DNA from: Ralstonia pickettii
Lineage (GTDB): Bacteria > Pseudomonadota > Gammaproteobacteria > Burkholderiales > Burkholderiaceae
Length of the DNA: 64,000 nt
Direction of reading: 5' to 3'
Assembly (NCBI RefSeq): GCF_016466415.2
Contig: NZ_CP066771.1
Coordinates: 3,038,001 to 3,102,000, forward strand
Shown here: one piece after another, positions 60,429-64,000 of the stretch
Layout: every line of letters begins with the position of its first letter
Numbering within the stretch: position 1 is the first letter of the stretch
Translations under genes and position numbers: made by a program
Notes under the pieces: generated by a model
What the model saw: the letters and a program-made list of their open reading frames with translations, nothing else
The model's database searches: none
Told to the model about the DNA's origin: nothing

Positions 60429-61913
60429 TCAGACCACCTTGGAGTAGCGCGGGACGAAGGTGACGGGCTTGCCCTCGGCTTCCATCGCGCGCTCCGTGCC
60501 CGCCTCGCGCAGGTGCGCATCGAACACCATCGCGATGCGGCGCACGAGCAGCCGCCCTTGCGGTGTGATGACGATGCGCTCGTCCCCGACCTTCACCAGC
60601 CCGGCTTCTTCCAGCGGCGCCAGCGCCTGCAACTCGTCCGCAAAACTGCGCTTGAAGTCCAGCCCGTGGCGCGCGCCGAATGCGCGCATGTTCAATTCAA
60701 ATCCGCACATCAGCTCGCCGATCAGCGCGCGGCGCACGTGATCGTCCGGCGTGAGCGACATGCCGCGCAGCACGGCCAGCTCGCCTGCGTCGATGCGAGC
60801 GTAGTAAGCGTCGAGATCCTTTTCGTTCTGCGCATACACATCGCCCACGCGGCTGATGGCGGACACGCCAAACGCCAGCATGTCGCAATCGGCGTGCGTG
60901 GAATAGCCCTGGAAATTGCGCTGCAGCCGCCCTTCACGCTGCGCAATGGCAAGTGCATCGTCAGGCCGCGCGAAGTGATCCATGCCGATGTAGACATAGC
61001 CTTCGGCGACGAGCCGCTCGACCGTCATGGCGAGTAAGTCGAGCTTCTCGTCGGCGGTAGGCAGCGTGAACATGTCGATGCGGCGCTGCGCCTTGAACAG
61101 GTGCGGCAGATGCGCATAGCTGTAAACGGACAGCCGATCGGGCGCCATCTCCAGCACGCGATCCAGCGTGGCGTTGAAGGTTTCCGTGCGCTGATATGGC
61201 AAGCCGTAGATCAGGTCGAAGCTGATCGACTCGAAGCCCAGCCGGCGCGCGGTATCGACCACACGGCGTGTCTCTTCCACACTTTGGATGCGGTGGACGG
61301 CGCGCTGGACGTCGGGGTCGAAGTCTTGGATGCCCAGGCTTGCGCGGTTGAAGCCGATTTCAGCCAAGACTTCGAGCGTGGCGTCGTCGGCATGGCGCGG
61401 GTCGAGTTCGACGGAGATCTCGCCATCGGTGGCCAAGTCGAAATGCTCGCGCGTGGCGGCCATCACGGCACGCATTTCGTCGTGCGCAAGAAAAGTCGGC
61501 GTGCCGCCGCCCCAATGCAACTGCGTCACGCGGCGCAGTGGGCCAATCTGGCTGGCCACCATCGCCATCTCGCGCGCGAGCGTTTCAACGTAGCGTGCGC
61601 TGCGCGAGCGGTCCTTTGTGATGACCTTGTTGCAGCCGCAGTAGTAGCAAAGGTTCGCGCAGAACGGCAGGTGCATGTACAGCGACAGCGGCGCATGCAG
61701 CGCGGGCGCGATCGCGGCGCGGCGGTGCAAGGCGTCGAGATAGTCGGAGTTGCCGAACCCGTTGTGGAAGCGGTCGGCCGTTGGGTACGAGGTGTAGCGC
61801 GGGCCGTGCGTATCAAAGCGCTGCGCGAGCGCGCGCACCTGCGGCGCCGACCAGCGGAAGGCGGTGTCATTTTCGGCAGACGGAGTGTCAGCCATTTTCG
61901 CGAACGGAAACAT
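60429..61913 (-). CDS. hemN: Oxygen-independent coproporphyrinogen III oxidase HemN
   Basis: The 494-residue radical-SAM enzyme of heme synthesis under low oxygen has [20 protein letters not shown], with the C85-x3-C89-x2-C92 cluster motif and the extra C94 of true Hem[14 protein letters not shown] lies ahead of it, and later blocks [16 protein letters not shown] and [11 protein letters not shown] are canonical. The HemN C-terminal domain is full length, unlike HemW. An FNR/Anr-type box lies 58 bp upstream. The start [11 protein letters not shown] at 61913 is likely; an ATG six codons in is possible. Confidence 0.95.
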   Translation of the reverse strand: MFPFAKMADTPSAENDTAFRWSAPQVRALAQRFDTHGPRYTSYPTADRFHNGFGNSDYLDALHRRAAIAPALHAPLSLYMHLPFCANLCYYCGCNKVITKDRSRSARYVETLAREMAMVASQIGPLRRVTQLHWGGGTPTFLAHDEMRAVMAATREHFDLATDGEISVELDPRHADDATLEVLAEIGFNRASLGIQDFDPDVQRAVHRIQSVEETRRVVDTARRLGFESISFDLIYGLPYQRTETFNATLDRVLEMAPDRLSVYSYAHLPHLFKAQRRIDMFTLPTADEKLDLLAMTVERLVAEGYVYIGMDHFARPDDALAIAQREGRLQRNFQGYSTHADCDMLAFGVSAISRVGDVYAQNEKDLDAYYARIDAGELAVLRGMSLTPDDHVRRALIGELMCGFELNMRAFGARHGLDFKRSFADELQALAPLEEAGLVKVGDERIVITPQGRLLVRRIAMVFDAHLREAGTERAMEAEGKPVTFVPRYSKVV

Positions 61914-61970
61914 GGGGGCGATCGTCGTGGGGGCGATGGCTCATCCTAAAACTGCCAGGTGAGCGCCGCG

Positions 61971-61984
61971 TTGATGTGTGTCAA
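61971..61984. promoter_or_regulatory. FNR/Anr box ahead of hemN
   Basis: TTGATGTGTGTCAA matches TTGAT-N4-ATCAA except for one base in the right half. It is 58 bp upstream of the hemN start, which fits anaerobic activation. It could also affect the divergent binding-protein gene. Confidence 0.65.
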
Positions 61985-62167
61985 CGTCGGTCCACACCTG
62001 TTCAAACGCGCCTCACCCTCCGTTGGGAGGGCCCCAACTTCACCGATCTGTCATGTTATGCCCCCTAACATCGGCGATCGGCGCCAAGGGCTCGTCGCCC
62101 GTCGTACGCAGGCCGTCAAAACAACACAACAGCACAGGCCGTCGACTCGTCTTTTGGGGGAAGCACC

Positions 62168-63256
62168 ATGTGGCAGAGACTGGCACGCCGCGGCGCGTGC
62201 GCACTGGCCTGGGCGGCCGTCACGCTGACGGCGCATGCGCAAGGCACGTCGTTCGTCGTGGGGCAACTGATCGAGCGCGGCGCAGACCAGGCCGACTATG
62301 CGCGCGACTTCATGGCGGGCGCCAAGGTGGCTTTCGATGCTGCCAACCAGAGCGGCGGCATCAAGGGCCGGCGCATCAGCCTCGTCCGGCGCGAGGCGGC
62401 GCTCAACGAAGCCATTCCGCAGGCCGTTGACATGATCGAACACGACCATGTCGAGTTGCTCTTTGGCGTAAGCGAACGCTTGCTGCCGGTGCTGGCAGCG
62501 TCTCCCGAGATCGCACGGCGCAATGTGCCGTTGCTCGCCCCGCTCTCAGGTGCGACGTCGACCGCCGACAACGTTTTGTTCATCCGCCCCGATTACGACC
62601 ACGAAATCGTCGCCGCGCACAACCGGCTGCGGCAGTTCGGCATGCGGCGAATTGCACTCGTCACGGCAGCGGGCTTCGATCCGCAACTCGGGGTGCGCCT
62701 GCGTGGCTCGATCGCCAAGGGAAATGCTGCCGAACCGCTGGACCTTTACACACTTACCGGAGACCCGGCCGAGCTTGCGGCCCGCATCGCGCCGACAAAG
62801 CCAACAGCGGTGATCATCGCCGGCGACACGCTCACCTACGCCACCGTCGGACGTGCGCTGGCGCAGCAGGGCTGGTATGGCTTTCTGGTCGGGCTGTCGT
62901 CCGTCAACCCTCAAGTGGCGCGCGAAATCCTGGGCTCCGGCTACAGCGGCGGCATGCTGCTCGCCCAGACGGTGCCAAACCCGGCCAGCGGCGTCACCAA
63001 GGTCGCGCGCGAGCATATGGCGCGGATGAAGCAGTTTCTGGATGAGCCGCCTTCCGCCGCGACGCTATCGGGGTATATCGCCGCGGTGTATTTGGTTCAG
63101 GCGATGAATGCCGCGGGCGGCAAGGTGACCGGCGTGGAACTGCGGCGCGCGTTGCAGACGCGCGTTGATGTAGGCGGGTTCACGCTGGATTTCACGCGTG
63201 GGAATCGGGGGAGCGAGTTTGTTGATCTGAATTACATTCAGGGAGCGGGGAATTGA
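62168..63256 (+). CDS. Orphan branched-chain amino-acid-type ABC substrate-binding protein
   Basis: The 362-residue protein has a signal peptide (LARRGACALAWAAVTLTAHA). A periplasmic type-1 binding fold of the LivJ type follows (DFMAGAKVAFDAANQSGGIKG, IEHDHVELLFGVSERLLPVL, VPLLAPLSGATST, RRIALVTAAGFDPQLGVRL). No permease or ATPase gene is beside it. Such orphans may serve as sensors or use a shared transporter. It is divergent from hemN. ATG 62168 follows GGGGGAAGCACC. Confidence 0.85.
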   Translation: MWQRLARRGACALAWAAVTLTAHAQGTSFVVGQLIERGADQADYARDFMAGAKVAFDAANQSGGIKGRRISLVRREAALNEAIPQAVDMIEHDHVELLFGVSERLLPVLAASPEIARRNVPLLAPLSGATSTADNVLFIRPDYDHEIVAAHNRLRQFGMRRIALVTAAGFDPQLGVRLRGSIAKGNAAEPLDLYTLTGDPAELAARIAPTKPTAVIIAGDTLTYATVGRALAQQGWYGFLVGLSSVNPQVAREILGSGYSGGMLLAQTVPNPASGVTKVAREHMARMKQFLDEPPSAATLSGYIAAVYLVQAMNAAGGKVTGVELRRALQTRVDVGGFTLDFTRGNRGSEFVDLNYIQGAGN

Positions 63257-63281
63257 TTCTGGCTTGGGGGTCCACCCTCCT

Positions 63282-63770
63282 TTCGTTCCCTGCCGGGACC
63301 GACTCACTTTTCTTTGTCTTGCCAAAGAAAAGTAAGCAAAAGAAAGGCGCGCCCGAGATGGCGACTTCCCCTTGAAATTGTGTGACCGGGCGGGGAAGGA
63401 GGCAAACTCGCTTCGCTCAGACAGCCTCCTTCCTTGATCCGCCCGCTCACAAAAATTCAAGGCGCCATCAAGGGCTCAACGTCAAAAGAGAAAGGCCAAC
63501 CCATCGCGCGGTTGGCCTTTTCATTTGGGCTTGCGCCCCGAGGGTGTGGCTTTCTCCTTTGACTTTCCTGCCCTAGATGGCGCCTTCAATTTTTGTAAGC
63601 GGGCGGAAAAAAGGCGGGGAACTGTCTGAGCGTAGCGAGTTTTCCCCGCCTCCGCACGGTTACGGAAATTGAAGGAATCTTTCGCCATCTCGGGCGCGCA
63701 TTTCTTTGCTTACTTTCTTTGGGCAAGACCAAAGAAAGTGAGTCAGCCCCGGCAGGGGCTGAAACAAGGG
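63282..63770. repeat. Large nested inverted-repeat module 3 (before the helicase gene)
   Basis: Half A is 63282-63475 and half B 63567-63770. Half A arms are GGAAGGAGGC (63394-63403) and GCCTCCTTCC (63424-63433). Half B arms are GGCGGGGAA (63613-63621) and TTCCCCGCC (63642-63650). The loop and outer parts match modules 1 and 2, while the spacer is different and contains a terminator. Here the module lies between convergent genes rather than inside an operon. Confidence 0.92.
63491..63521. terminator. Terminator inside module 3 spacer
   Basis: AAAGGCCAACC (63491-63501) pairs with GGTTGGCCTTT (63510-63520) and ends in a T-run. It lies between the convergent binding-protein and helicase genes and could serve both. 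Confidence 0.75.
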
Positions 63771-63820
63771 ATGCACCAAAACCAAAAACAAAAAACAAAA
63801 ACCCAAAACCCAAAACCGAC

Positions 63821-64000
63821 TCACGAAGCCACAGGTTTCTTAGCCGCCAACAACCCCTTCAACGCCCCCAGCCGATCCTTCGGCGACATCGCCGGCATGG
63901 TGTCCTCCGGCGTCGGCCCGGCATCCTCTCCAAGCTTCATCTCAGCGATATAGCGTGACGGCTCGCACACCACCGTCTCCCGCGCCCGCTTGCGCTTCTT
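63821..64000 (-). CDS. Rep/UvrD-type ATP-dependent helicase, C-terminal end (partial)
   Basis: Only the last 59 residues are inside the window. KKRKRARETVVCEPSRYIAE followed by a variable acidic tail (ending GLLAAKKPVAS) matches the C-terminal segment of Rep/UvrD superfamily-1 helicases, where SRYIAEL-like closes the motor domain. Which helicase (Rep, UvrD or PcrA-like) cannot be decided. A purine-rich AC tract (63777-63815) lies just after the stop. Confidence 0.65.
   Translation of the reverse strand, partial: KKRKRARETVVCEPSRYIAEMKLGEDAGPTPEDTMPAMSPKDRLGALKGLLAAKKPVAS

Overview
The window looks like a chromosome segment of a Burkholderiales beta-proteobacterium, most likely a Ralstonia of the pickettii/insidiosa/mannitolilytica type. 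This is inferred from high GC, protein style and gene neighbourhoods (second groESL with Hsp20s, sox/fcc genes, alc-allA, gcl-hyi-glxR-ttuD-pyk); it was not tested by any search. No rRNA, CRISPR array or replication origin was seen. One tRNA (Ala, CGC) is present.

Layout. 0-4 kb: 3' part of a PAP2 phosphatase, a decayed MASE4-type sensor start, an orphan PAS histidine kinase and an APC permease. 4-9 kb: a heat-shock block (accessory groEL/groES, two small heat-shock proteins behind a good sigma-32 promoter and a leader hairpin). 9.1-14.1 kb: a six-gene minus-strand operon matching a Fap functional-amyloid system in order and protein type: two repeat-containing secreted proteins, a C39 peptidase, and an outer-membrane barrel with an N-terminal coiled coil. 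14-24 kb: esterase, EthD-like protein, PhzF, ohrR/ohr with a shared operator, a truncated hydrolase, a YegD-type Hsp70, and a TlpA/outer-membrane protein/DUF2946 cluster. 24-31 kb: the accessory zone. It holds a C4-antisense-like RNA structure, a complete IS3-family element, a low-GC DUF6602 nuclease-like gene, an AAA ATPase plus DUF4276 pair resembling PARIS (AriA/AriB), an integrase remnant, and tRNA-Ala as the probable attachment site. 31-39.2 kb: sulfur oxidation (soxB, soxW-like, soxX, soxA, dsrE-like, soxZ, soxY, cytochrome c, then fccB and fccA-like) without soxCD. 39-44.8 kb: housekeeping (BON lipoprotein, yraN, rsmI, rlpA-like, gloC-like, exonuclease, ArsC-like). 45-60.4 kb: purine and glyoxylate use. 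Allantoicase and ureidoglycolate lyase make glyoxylate; Gcl, Hyi, GlxR and glycerate kinase take it to 2-phosphoglycerate, and pyruvate kinase lies at the end. DctA, a GntR regulator and a LysR regulator sit within. 60.4-64 kb: hemN with an FNR/Anr box, an orphan amino-acid-type binding protein and the end of a Rep/UvrD helicase.

The most unusual feature is a set of large nested inverted-repeat modules (about 490-545 bp each) placed between hyi and glxR, between ttuD and pyk, and after the binding-protein gene. Their hairpin arms differ between copies yet keep base pairing, so the fold seems to be conserved rather than the sequence. A core-deleted remnant lies near 44.95 kb.
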